From Acinetobacter sp. C32I (GTDB lineage: Bacteria > Pseudomonadota > Gammaproteobacteria > Pseudomonadales > Moraxellaceae), in assembly GCF_023702715.1 (NCBI RefSeq), contig NZ_CP098480.1, forward strand, positions 2,108,001 through 2,172,000: a stretch of DNA of 64,000 nucleotides. Direction: 5' to 3'. The notes beneath the pieces are model-generated. The model searched no databases. It was not told the origin of the DNA and saw only the letters and a program-made list of their open reading frames with translations. Below, one piece after another: positions 19,248-27,813 of this stretch (its first letter is position 1; every line of letters begins with the position of its first letter). The position numbers and the translations under genes were made by a program.

Positions 19248-19502
19248 CTTGACCTTCCTGTTACACGATGCTCCGCACCAGTATTATTTTTCTAAATCTT
19301 GCTGAGTGACTTCCTACTACACAAACTCGCAGTTTAAGGATATGCTTCCAAGCATCACTCGAAACTTAGGCAGAATTTACCTACTCAATCTCAGTTTTTA
19401 TTATGCCTACTATTTACGCAAATGCAAAAAAAACCAGTTAAAAGTTACATTTTTCCGATGTATGAAAATAAACATAACGTTCTACTGGCTTCATTCAATA
19501 AC

Positions 19503-20990
19503 TTACAAAGATAAATGATGTTTTATCTCCTGCAAATATTTCGCTAATTTTTGCTTTTTTTCTGATGATAGTGCGTAAAGTTCCGCTGAAGTTGCTTCTG
19601 GCTTAATGACCCCAACCCCAGCCCCTACAGCAAACCAGTTGGCAGTACTAAACATCGACATCCCACCCATATTATATTCTACAAAATCAATATCTCGCGG
19701 TGTTCGGTACGCCCAACATTTTTTCAACTCCTGGTAACTTTTAGACTGTGGAACGGTCAGCATATATTGCCAAAATGGGGTGTCTGAACGCCCAGTATCA
19801 TAATGCATACGAATAAAATCACATATACCTTGCCAATATTGAGCATTTTGCTGGTTATAAAAATCTATATTTTGTTGCGAAATGACACCATGATTTTCTT
19901 GTATAAAAGAGATCAACAGTTGTAACTGACTCAGCATCTGTCCAATTGATGTTGCCTCCAATGGCTCAATAAACCCTGATGCCAAACCAATACCCACTAC
20001 ATTTTTAATCCAAACTTGCTGAAAATAACCTGCCTCAAATGCAATCGGTTTAACTGGATGAATTGGATGCCCTAACCATTGTTCAACCTCTTGTTGCGCT
20101 TGCTGATCACTAATAAACTGATCATGGTAGACATAACCTGCCCCTATCCGCTCTTGTAATGGAATTTGCCAGACCCAACCAGAGCTCATAGCCGTTGCCC
20201 GTGTTACCAATTCAATTTTATTTGTATGGGGAAGATGAAAAGGTAAAGCTTTATTCATCGGTAAAGTATCGGCAAAAGAACACCAGTGGCTTTGATATTT
20301 TTTCCCAATCAAGAGTTTTGAAAACCCAGAAGCATCTATCACAAAGTCACAACTTAGCTTTTCATCTACACATTGTATAGCTGAAACATAGCCTGTTATC
20401 GGGTTCAGCTCAAAATCCTCTATTTTCTTTTCAACATGAATAATTCCCCTAGATAAAGCGATTTTCTTTAGATATTGACCGACCCGAAAAGTATCAAAAT
20501 GTAACGAAGCTCCGAAATTATTTTTACCTTCTAATAAAATCTGTAAAACCTCTTGAAACGGTTTTCGGTCTTCACTGAATTGATAAGAGGCCATATAGCG
20601 GCTAATATCAATGCCATGATTGAATAGTCCTGATAAATAAGGATTAAACCCAAATTCATTCCATGCAAAATCTGGTGTTGGCAATGAGAAAAGATGATAA
20701 TAATAATCGTCTGCTTTGCCAGTTCTCCAACGTTCATAGCGAAACCCCAATTTAAGTGTTGATCCTGTTTTATCTATAAAATCTTTTAGATCAACATTTA
20801 AATTATGTAATACAGTGAGCAAGTTGAGTACCCCACCCTCGCCAACGCCAACAATTGGAATCTCTGGTGCAGAAACAACCACGACCTCAACAGATGAGCT
20901 AAACACTTGTCTCAGTTGCAATGCAGCAAACCAACCTGCTGTCCCCCCCCCCACTACCACAATTCGATTTAATCCCCTCAAATTTAGCAT
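19503..20990 (-). CDS. Flavin-dependent tryptophan-halogenase-like enzyme
   Basis: The 495-residue protein belongs to the FAD-dependent tryptophan halogenase family, whose members use FADH2, oxygen and halide to make a lysine-bound halogenating species. The FAD motif GGGTAGW is at residues 14-20. The active-site lysine of the family matches K80 in STLKLGFRYERW. WxWxIP, which separates halogenases from monooxygenases, is present as WVWQIP at 272-277. The glutamate of the EPLEST motif is E345 in EPLEATS, where S is replaced by A. There is no signal peptide, so it is cytoplasmic. No flavin reductase is adjacent. I place the start at 20990 (GAAGGG ribosome binding site) rather than at an in-frame upstream ATG at 21038. 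Substrate unknown. Confidence 0.88.
   Translation of the reverse strand: MLNLRGLNRIVVVGGGTAGWFAALQLRQVFSSSVEVVVVSAPEIPIVGVGEGGVLNLLTVLHNLNVDLKDFIDKTGSTLKLGFRYERWRTGKADDYYYHLFSLPTPDFAWNEFGFNPYLSGLFNHGIDISRYMASYQFSEDRKPFQEVLQILLEGKNNFGASLHFDTFRVGQYLKKIALSRGIIHVEKKIEDFELNPITGYVSAIQCVDEKLSCDFVIDASGFSKLLIGKKYQSHWCSFADTLPMNKALPFHLPHTNKIELVTRATAMSSGWVWQIPLQERIGAGYVYHDQFISDQQAQQEVEQWLGHPIHPVKPIAFEAGYFQQVWIKNVVGIGLASGFIEPLEATSIGQMLSQLQLLISFIQENHGVISQQNIDFYNQQNAQYWQGICDFIRMHYDTGRSDTPFWQYMLTVPQSKSYQELKKCWAYRTPRDIDFVEYNMGGMSMFSTANWFAVGAGVGVIKPEATSAELYALSSEKKQKLAKYLQEIKHHLSL
20943..20952 (-). repeat. Homopolymer of ten G (coding strand) inside the halogenase-like gene
   Basis: Ten consecutive C on the plus strand read as ten G in the coding strand and span codons 13-16 (the end of Val and three Gly of the FAD-binding motif). 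A change of one or two bases would shift the frame at the very start of the protein, so this is a candidate contingency tract. Confidence 0.9.
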
Positions 20991-21010
20991 CAGATTTCCC
21001 TTCAATATAA

Positions 21011-21038
21011 ATAAAAAGTGGAAGCCTGAAACTCCCAC
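21011..21038 (-). terminator. Terminator or attenuator ahead of the halogenase-like gene
   Basis: GTGGGAG and CTTCCAC pair (one G-T wobble) around a seven-base loop and are followed by TTTTTATTT in the minus direction. The T run ends only about 20 bases before the halogenase start, so there is no room for a promoter between them. Its expression must read through this site, or start upstream of it. Confidence 0.66.
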
Positions 21039-21075
21039 TTAAATTAGATTAAAAACAATTCAATTTTAGATAAAC

Positions 21076-22617
21076 TTAACAGAATGATAATGAGCCATAG
21101 CAGTTTGTTGGAACTTTTTGATTTCTTAGTTGTTGATTTTCTAGAGTCAATGTCGCCGCAGGACTATTGCTTAAATTAATATTCAGTTGCTTTGAAAGAA
21201 CACCATTTGTAAGTGCCGTCCAAGAATCACCCAAACCACTCACATCGATACGATCACCAGCTAATAAAGCTGTTGTAGCAAAACTTGCTACCTGTGGAAG
21301 AACCGCACTAATATCCACTTTATTTTGTGCTTGTAGATAACCAAGTTGTACAGGTTGTGCAAAAGACATCCACCAGCCTTTTTGAGCTATATCATCAGAG
21401 TTCGCACCAGGCCATTGTAATGCTTGTTTCTGTAAAGACAAATATCCACCAGTCCCTGTTAATGGGATATTGTGAATCATGCTCAATGCTTGTTTAAATG
21501 TAATATCAACATTCAAATCTGTAATTGAAGAGCCAGCAGCCATGGCAAAGTTAGAATTGGTCACTAAACAGATAACAAGGCTTAGGCAAGACCCTGTCCA
21601 TGTAGTGCTATTACCATCTTCTGTTAAAAGAACTCGTAACTTGTCATTACTAAAATTCACTCCTGCAATTTGTGAATTTGCTGCGGCACAGCTTGCTGCA
21701 TATTCAGCGGGACACCCCCCAGCTGCTGCAATTGGTAACCATGGAATTTTTGCGCTAACATGCTCTGCAACCGCTTGTGTCTGACGAGTACCATTTACTG
21801 TAAAGGCGGGTAAAGTAAAGTCTACTTTTAAACTAGGGACTGTAATACCCGTCGTTCCACTATCACTCGGTAAACTTCTAAAATATTTTCCACCTAATAT
21901 AGTTTGAATTTTACCACCGATTGATTCACATCCTGTTCCTCTAGGCAAACAGTTGGAATTACCTAGACCAAATGTTGATTCCTTTGTATATACATGGCCT
22001 GTAGTATTTGCAATTTGCATATAACCACTCAAGCTTTGGATACCATCTGTAGTTGATGGTGTTGCATTATTAGTAATACCAGCTGTTAATAATGCATTAA
22101 TTTTTTCTGCACTTAACCTCAGACCAACAAATTCACGGGTTGATGCGCTGTTTGGATTTTTAATTGCAAACTCAATGAATGGATTGGTAATTTCTGCACT
22201 CGTTGATGCACGGCCATTACTAAAAGTTGGACTACCTTCACTCGGATTTGTGGACCCAGCCTCTACTCCATCGTTTAAACCACTTAGTGATAAATTTTTA
22301 ATATCAATATCGCAACCACCAGTGCCATTTGTGCCACCACACCCAAGTTGCAAATTCCGAATATTTGCATTTAACTCTAGTTTTGCTTCTAAACCAAGTT
22401 TATAAAACCCAACTCCTTGCTCGCCTCCAGAACGTTGTCTTTCTAAATTAGCAGCATCATTAGGTGCGATATAAGACAGGCTCATTAAAGCCTGACCTGT
22501 GGTTGCTGATAATTCACTATCTGACATTGACTGCAAAGTTGTAGAAGTTGCATATGCAGAATGGTTACATACACCCATGGCCCCTAAAAAAACCATAGAT
22601 AAATATCTATTTTTCAT
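21076..22617 (-). CDS. Tandem exported paralog, subtype I (copy A), 513 aa
   Basis: The signal peptide ends near NHSAYA (residue 23). The mature start is TSTTLQSMSDSELSATTGQA, the shared block motif. Next come LSYIAPNDAANLERQR, the cysteine pair LGCGGTNGTGGCDIDI and NPFIEFAIKNPNSASTREFVG, all conserved in the other three paralogs. Later ALQWPGA and GWWMSFAQPVQLG recur in all copies with variation. The protein ends NCYGSLSFC. It is closest to the 24589-26088 copy, with a variable central region of extra cysteines. The body looks beta-rich, with no membrane helix. It is probably exported to the periplasm or surface. The family is unknown to me. Confidence 0.8.
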   Translation of the reverse strand: MKNRYLSMVFLGAMGVCNHSAYATSTTLQSMSDSELSATTGQALMSLSYIAPNDAANLERQRSGGEQGVGFYKLGLEAKLELNANIRNLQLGCGGTNGTGGCDIDIKNLSLSGLNDGVEAGSTNPSEGSPTFSNGRASTSAEITNPFIEFAIKNPNSASTREFVGLRLSAEKINALLTAGITNNATPSTTDGIQSLSGYMQIANTTGHVYTKESTFGLGNSNCLPRGTGCESIGGKIQTILGGKYFRSLPSDSGTTGITVPSLKVDFTLPAFTVNGTRQTQAVAEHVSAKIPWLPIAAAGGCPAEYAASCAAANSQIAGVNFSNDKLRVLLTEDGNSTTWTGSCLSLVICLVTNSNFAMAAGSSITDLNVDITFKQALSMIHNIPLTGTGGYLSLQKQALQWPGANSDDIAQKGWWMSFAQPVQLGYLQAQNKVDISAVLPQVASFATTALLAGDRIDVSGLGDSWTALTNGVLSKQLNINLSNSPAATLTLENQQLRNQKVPTNCYGSLSFC

Positions 22618-22725
22618 TATAAAAATCCTTTTTAGATTCTAAAACTTAAAGTGAAATACTTATCTCCATGAACTCCACTTACAGACAATAAAGTTAGTGA
22701 GCTAACCACATACCATCTTACGCTT

Positions 22726-22790
22726 CCCAATATAAACTCAATTATTGTTAAATAATAGACAATTTCCGATAAAAGTGGCCTAAAAGGTTG
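22726..22790 (-). repeat. Conserved intergenic element, copy upstream of paralog A
   Basis: This element shares about 60 bases with the one at 26190-26250, including the 19-base TTAAATAATAGACAATTTC, and a shorter core with 24431-24490. In gene orientation the core reads TTAACAATAATTGAG and then TTATATT. A promoter or regulator site is likely, but no canonical -35/-10 spacing is evident. Confidence 0.6.
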
Positions 22791-22864
22791 TAAGTAAAAT
22801 TTAACAATTAACTAAATAATTAATTTTCCAAATAGATGATTTAAATGTGTATAAAACAAAAAGA

Positions 22865-24319
22865 TTAACAGAATTTAATGCCACCATAACAATTGGGAGC
22901 AAAATTTTGCCCATTTAGCTGTAAATTTGATAGATTCATCTGCAAAGGTGAAACATTCGATAAATCTACATTACCAATATTTGCATCTAAACCGCTTCCA
23001 CTAATGATTCCAGCAAGATCATTCGTTGTGGCTGGGTTTTGTTGTAAATAATCTCCAGCTTTTGTAGCAAATTGACCTAGCAATGGCTCAATACTTAACT
23101 TTTGGGTTGGCTGTACTCGACCAATACTAATAGGATCTGCTAGTGCTAACCACCATCCAGGTTGTGCGACATTTAAAGCTTCTGAACCTGGCCATAATAA
23201 ATTCTGATTCTGTAAACTTAAAGATGCAGCAGAATTGACCTCTAAACGGTGGATAAAACCAAGGGCTTCTTGAAAATTTACTGTCGCTTTTGCACCACTG
23301 ACAGTACCACTCATTCGAATATTCGTGAACTCACGCCCTGTTGGTGCCGCCAGACATGCGGGTATAATAAATACCGTATTTTCACAGCCTGTGATTTTAG
23401 CATTTACAGGATTACCAGCCGTATATACAGCAGTGGTTGTTCCGTTCGCATCACTCGTTGTTCTACCTGTTGCGGGGTAATCACTGCCTGTCCCTAAGTT
23501 GATTGTTGGTATATTAACAGATGCAGATAGCCCCACAGATGTTCTCCGATTACCCACAACAACAATTTGTGATGTTTCAAACGGGAGATTATTCATCTCA
23601 GGTATACTAAATCCCCCTCCCGTAGTAACAAAACTTGCATTTGCTAATCCAATTGCAACTAAATTCCCATTAATCGGATATGTACCTAAGTTCATAAATT
23701 GTGCAGCAGTATTTGCATATCCTTTAATTTTACTTTGCTCGGCTGCCGTTGTCCCAATCCCTGATTGAACTTTCATATAGCCAGAGAAGCTGTTTAATCC
23801 ATTTGCAACGGCAGAGTTTTCAGTTCCCAAAGTCAATAAGCCTAAAACCTTTTCAGCACTTAGTCTTAATCCGACCACCTCTCTAGTTGATGACTGGCTT
23901 GGATTTTTTATTGCAAATTCAATAAAAGGATTTGTTAATTTTGCACTAGAGCTGGCTCTACCCGTACTCGTGTCAGAAATGCCACTTAAACTTACATTAT
24001 CAATATCGATATCACACCCACCAGCTCCATTTGCCCCCCCGCAACCTAATTGCAGTTTCTTGATATTGGCATTCAATTCTAATTCAGCTTCCATGCCTAG
24101 GCGATAAAAACCTATATTCTGGCTACCACCAGCACGCTGCCTTTCCAAGTTGGCTGCGTCAGTTGGCGCTATATAAGACAAGCTCATTAAGGCCTGACCT
24201 GTAATCGCAGACATCTCACTATCTGACATAGATTGTAAAGTCAAAGAGTTGGCATATACAGAATTCCCACAAAAACTGATTACCCCTAAAAAGGCCATTG
24301 ATAAATATTTATTGTTCAC
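22865..24319 (-). CDS. Tandem exported paralog, subtype II (copy B), 484 aa
   Basis: I use GTG at 24319. It aligns with the starts of copies A and C (YLSMxFLG) and has the same AAAGGATTTTTTATA leader; an in-frame ATG 39 bases upstream is less likely. The signal peptide ends near NSVYA. Mature LQSMSDSEMSAITGQALMSL is the shared motif, followed by LGCGGANGAGGCDIDI and NPFIEFAIKNPSQSSTRE. Its middle and C-terminal half (GGGFSIPEMNNLP, DYPATGRTTSDANG, FQEALGFIHRLE) match the 26350-27813 copy and not copies A or C. WPG and GWW motifs are present. It ends NCYGGIKFC, the most divergent of the four tails. No terminator is visible behind it. Confidence 0.8.
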   Translation of the reverse strand: MNNKYLSMAFLGVISFCGNSVYANSLTLQSMSDSEMSAITGQALMSLSYIAPTDAANLERQRAGGSQNIGFYRLGMEAELELNANIKKLQLGCGGANGAGGCDIDIDNVSLSGISDTSTGRASSSAKLTNPFIEFAIKNPSQSSTREVVGLRLSAEKVLGLLTLGTENSAVANGLNSFSGYMKVQSGIGTTAAEQSKIKGYANTAAQFMNLGTYPINGNLVAIGLANASFVTTGGGFSIPEMNNLPFETSQIVVVGNRRTSVGLSASVNIPTINLGTGSDYPATGRTTSDANGTTTAVYTAGNPVNAKITGCENTVFIIPACLAAPTGREFTNIRMSGTVSGAKATVNFQEALGFIHRLEVNSAASLSLQNQNLLWPGSEALNVAQPGWWLALADPISIGRVQPTQKLSIEPLLGQFATKAGDYLQQNPATTNDLAGIISGSGLDANIGNVDLSNVSPLQMNLSNLQLNGQNFAPNCYGGIKFC

Positions 24320-24430
24320 TATAAAAAATCCTTTTTTCGGGTTTAAAGATTTAAACAACCATCCTTATCAAATTCGCTTACAGGCATGAAATTATCAAAC
24401 GAACGATTTTCATATTATGTATTACATACA

Positions 24431-24490
24431 CTAATATAAGCTCAATTATTGTTAATTGGTATGCAATATAAAATAAAATGGCCTATAAAG
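24431..24490 (-). repeat. Conserved intergenic element, copy upstream of paralog B
   Basis: It shares the core TTAACAATAATTGAG plus TTATATT (gene orientation) with the element at 22726-22790. The flanking part (GGCCATTTTATTTTATATTG) is more diverged. Confidence 0.5.
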
Positions 24491-24545
24491 TTATGGCTAA
24501 TATTTAAAGAATTAATTTTTAGATAGGTAATATGTTTTCACATAA

Positions 24546-24573
24546 AATAAAAAGACAGCCTAAGCTGCCTTCT
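24546..24573 (-). terminator. Intrinsic terminator of paralog C
   Basis: AAGGCAGC and GCTGTCTT pair around TTAG in the minus direction and are followed by TTTATTTT. The stem resembles the one behind paralog D. Confidence 0.8.
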
Positions 24574-24588
24574 TTTTACTAAATAAAA

Positions 24589-26088
24589 TTAGCAAAAACT
24601 TAAACTGCCATAGCAATTTGTTGGAATTTTTTGATTTTTTAATTGCTGGTTTTCTAAAACCAAGCTTGCTCGATTCGAACTTACAGGAATTGTTAATGTT
24701 TTAACAATAGGTTGATTAACTGCCGCCCCCAATGCATCTATGAGATTAACATTAATAGGATCACTAGCATATAATTGCTGTGTCACAAAAGTTGCGACTT
24801 GTGGGAGTACGTTACTGATATCAACTTGCTGAGAAGCTTTCAAATACCCTAATTGCACAGGTTCAGCGAAAGACATCCACCAACCCGATTGTGCAATATC
24901 ATCCGTATTTGCACCCGGCCACTGTAATGCTTGTTTCTGCAAAGATAGATATCCACCCGTCCCTTTCAAGGGTATATTATGAATCATACTCAATGACTGT
25001 TTAAAAGTAATATCAATATTTAAATCAGTAAGCTTCGATCCAGCCCCCATTTTGAACTTAGCAGTGCAAATCCAGAGAACACAGTCTTCATTAGATAAAT
25101 TACTTGCATTACGTAAACTAACCATGAGCTGATCATTTCGATAAAGGTCATTACATGCTGCACTTTCACTACAGCCATTAGCTCTTGCAATTGCAATTTC
25201 AGGAATCTTTGCCGTTACATTTGGGGCAATTGCTTGAGTTTGACGCTTACCATTTACTGTAAATGGATTTAAAGTAAAACCTACATTCATACTTGGAATA
25301 CTGATTCCGGATGTACCACTATCAGCAGGTAAACTTGCAAAATCTTTTCGGCCAAATAATGCGACATCCAATTTACCAGCAATTGATTGACATGCAGTAG
25401 GTCCACTCATCTGTGGCATACAGTTAGAGCCACTTTTACCAAATGTTGCTGCCTGAGTCCAAACATCCCCTGTTGTTCCTGCAATTTGCATATAACCACT
25501 TAGACTTTGAATACCATCTGTTGTGGATGGTGTTGCTCCATTTGCAATACCTGCTGTTAATAATGCATTAATTTTTTCGGCACTTAGTCTTAAGCCCAAA
25601 AACTCTCGAGTTGAAGCACTGTTTGGATTTTTAATGGCAAACTCAATAAATGGATTGGTAATTTCAGCACTGGTTGATGCGCGACCATTATTAAAAGTCG
25701 GGCTACCTTCATTCGGATTTGTAGAACCACTCTCTACTCCATCATTTAAACCGCTCAGTGATAAGTTTTTAATATCAATATCACAACCACCAACACCATT
25801 TGAACCACCACATCCAAGTTGTAGATTTCGAATATTGGCATTTAATTCTAGTTTTGCCTCTAGCCCTAATTTATAGAATCCTACACTTTGTTCGCCACCA
25901 GCACGTTGCCTTTCTAAATTGGCTGTATCATTAGGTGCTATATAAGATAAACTCATTAGCGCCTGACCTGTAGTCGCTGACATTTCACTATCAGACATAG
26001 ATTGTAGAGTCGTAGAATTGGCATATACAGAGTTCGTATAAAAACCAATTGCTCCTAAAAACACCATTGATAAATATGTATTTTTCAT
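24589..26088 (-). CDS. Tandem exported paralog, subtype I (copy C), 499 aa
   Basis: The signal peptide ends near NSVYA (residue 23), followed by NSTTLQSMSDSEMSATTGQA. The protein is very similar to copy A over its first 200 residues (LGCGGSNGVGGCDIDIKNLS; NPFIEFAIKNPNSASTREFLG; DGIQSLSGYMQIA) and again near the C terminus (MIHNIPLKGTGGYLSLQKQA; GWWMSFAEPVQLGYL). The middle is variable. It ends NCYGSLSFC. The leader AAAGGATTTTTATA before ATG 26088 matches copy A almost exactly. A terminator follows at 24546-24573, so it may be its own transcription unit. Function unknown. Confidence 0.8.
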   Translation of the reverse strand: MKNTYLSMVFLGAIGFYTNSVYANSTTLQSMSDSEMSATTGQALMSLSYIAPNDTANLERQRAGGEQSVGFYKLGLEAKLELNANIRNLQLGCGGSNGVGGCDIDIKNLSLSGLNDGVESGSTNPNEGSPTFNNGRASTSAEITNPFIEFAIKNPNSASTREFLGLRLSAEKINALLTAGIANGATPSTTDGIQSLSGYMQIAGTTGDVWTQAATFGKSGSNCMPQMSGPTACQSIAGKLDVALFGRKDFASLPADSGTSGISIPSMNVGFTLNPFTVNGKRQTQAIAPNVTAKIPEIAIARANGCSESAACNDLYRNDQLMVSLRNASNLSNEDCVLWICTAKFKMGAGSKLTDLNIDITFKQSLSMIHNIPLKGTGGYLSLQKQALQWPGANTDDIAQSGWWMSFAEPVQLGYLKASQQVDISNVLPQVATFVTQQLYASDPINVNLIDALGAAVNQPIVKTLTIPVSSNRASLVLENQQLKNQKIPTNCYGSLSFC

Positions 26089-26189
26089 TATAAAAATCCT
26101 TTTCTAGATTTTTCATATTTAAATAATTATCTTTTAAAGTTTACTTATAAATAAAATATTAGCGTACTCGCCAGATGTCATATGACACC

Positions 26190-26250
26190 GCCCAATATAA
26201 AGCCATTTTTTGTTAAATAATAGACAATTTCCGACAAAAGTGACCCATGA
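26190..26250 (-). repeat. Conserved intergenic element, copy upstream of paralog C
   Basis: It matches 22726-22790 closely, including TTAAATAATAGACAATTTC and the following CCGA-AAAAGTG segment. A and C are also the two most similar proteins, so promoter and gene appear to have been duplicated together. Confidence 0.6.
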
Positions 26251-26310
26251 CGATAAATAAATCGATTTCTAAAGAGAACTTATTTTTTCTTTATATAAAG
26301 CCCAATATAA

Positions 26311-26340
26311 TAAAAAAGACAGCTTATGCTGTCTTTTTTA
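26311..26340 (-). terminator. Intrinsic terminator of paralog D
   Basis: Perfect twelve-base arms (AAAAAAGACAGC and GCTGTCTTTTTT) around a four-base loop, ten bases after the stop codon. Confidence 0.88.
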
Positions 26341-26349
26341 TTAAAAAAA

Positions 26350-27813
26350 CTAGCAGAAACTTAAACTCCCATAACAATTTGGCGCAAAATTTTGCCCATT
26401 GAGCTGCAAATTAGATAAATTCATCTGTAAGGCAGCAACATTAGACAAGTCTACATTTCCTATTTCTGCATCTATACCATTTCCAAGCATGACTCCGAGA
26501 AGATCATTTGTTCTGGCAGGATTCTGTTTTAAATAATCCCCAGCTTTTGTTGCAAATTGCCCCAACAATGGCTCAATACTCAATCTTTGCGTTGGTTCTA
26601 CACGTCCAATACTCACAGGATCTTGTAATGCCAGCCACCAGCCTGATTGGGCAATATTTGCAGTATCCGAATCAGGCCATAAAATATTTTGACTTTGTAA
26701 ACTTAAAGATGCTGCCGAATTTATTTCTAAACGGTGAATAAACCCAAGTGCTTCTTGGAAATTTACCGTCGCCTTTGCTCCACTAACTGAACCACTCATT
26801 TTAATATTGCTAAACTGACGACCTTCCCATGCAACCAAGCATGTAGGAGCCAGAGTTAAATTTCTACAACCTGTAACCACAGCATCAACAGGATTCCCCG
26901 CCGTATAGACTGCTGTTGTTGTTCCATTAGCATCTGAGGTAGTTCGACCAGATGCTGGATAATCATTACCCGTGCCTAAATAAATTGTTGGGATATTGAT
27001 GGTTGCATTTAAACCGATTGAGGTATTTCTTTTACCATTGACTACAATTTGTGGGGTTTCAATTGGTAGATTATTCATTTCTGGAATACTAAAGCCACCG
27101 CCATTGGTTCTAAAATCTGCATCAGCTAAATCAACCAGTACATTTGCAATTAAACGCCCTTCAATCGGATAGGTTGCTAAACTCATATATTGCGCTGCTG
27201 TATTGGCAGAAACCTTAATTTTGCTTCTTTCTAATTCCGTATCCCCAATCCCAGATTGTACCTTCATATAACCAGAGAGACTATTTATCCCATTAGCAGT
27301 AGAGGAGTTCTCAGTACCCAATGTCAATAACCCGAGAACTTTTTCAGCACTTAACCTCAACCCGACAACATTTCGAGTGGAAGCCTGATTAGGATTTTTA
27401 ATCGCAAATTCAATAAAAGGGTTGGTTAATTTTGCACTTGAACCTGCTCGCCCTTCACGCGTATCTGAAATTCCACTTAGGCTTAAATGATCAATATCAA
27501 TATCACATCCACCCGCTCCATTCCTACCACCGCAGCCTAACTGCAATTTTTTTATATTGGCATTTAACTCCAATTCAGCTTCCATTCCTAAACGATAAAA
27601 ACCTAGATTTGGATCTCCATCCGAACGCTGATTTTCTAAATTTCTAGCATCTGTAGGTGCAATATAAGACATACTCAACAATGCCTGCCCTGTTGTCGCG
27701 GACATTTCAGAATCAGATAAGCGATGTAAGGTTGTAGAAGTTGCATAAGCAGAATTTAAGCAGAGACTACCTAAAGTCAACATTGCGTAATGAAGAGACT
27801 TGAAGTATCGCAT
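26350..27813 (-). CDS. Tandem exported paralog, subtype II (copy D), 487 aa
   Basis: The first of the four tandem paralogs in transcription order. The signal peptide ends near NSAYA (residue 24) and differs from those of the other three, which share a YLSMxFLG start. The mature start is TSTTLHRLSDSEMSATTGQA. LGCGGRNGAGGCDIDI, NPFIEFAIKNPNQASTRNVVG, GGGFSIPEMNNLP and DYPASGRTTSDANG place it with copy B. The tail is NCYGSLSFC, as in copies A and C. A strong GGAGGT ribosome binding site precedes ATG 27813. The upstream region lacks the element found before A, B and C, so its control may differ. Function unknown. Confidence 0.8.
   Translation of the reverse strand: MRYFKSLHYAMLTLGSLCLNSAYATSTTLHRLSDSEMSATTGQALLSMSYIAPTDARNLENQRSDGDPNLGFYRLGMEAELELNANIKKLQLGCGGRNGAGGCDIDIDHLSLSGISDTREGRAGSSAKLTNPFIEFAIKNPNQASTRNVVGLRLSAEKVLGLLTLGTENSSTANGINSLSGYMKVQSGIGDTELERSKIKVSANTAAQYMSLATYPIEGRLIANVLVDLADADFRTNGGGFSIPEMNNLPIETPQIVVNGKRNTSIGLNATINIPTIYLGTGNDYPASGRTTSDANGTTTAVYTAGNPVDAVVTGCRNLTLAPTCLVAWEGRQFSNIKMSGSVSGAKATVNFQEALGFIHRLEINSAASLSLQSQNILWPDSDTANIAQSGWWLALQDPVSIGRVEPTQRLSIEPLLGQFATKAGDYLKQNPARTNDLLGVMLGNGIDAEIGNVDLSNVAALQMNLSNLQLNGQNFAPNCYGSLSFC

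Noticed and set aside
24034..24040. Run of seven C in paralog B as a second phase-variation tract
   Set aside because: Seven is short, lies well within the gene, and other copies have interrupted codons at the same place, so chance is the better explanation.
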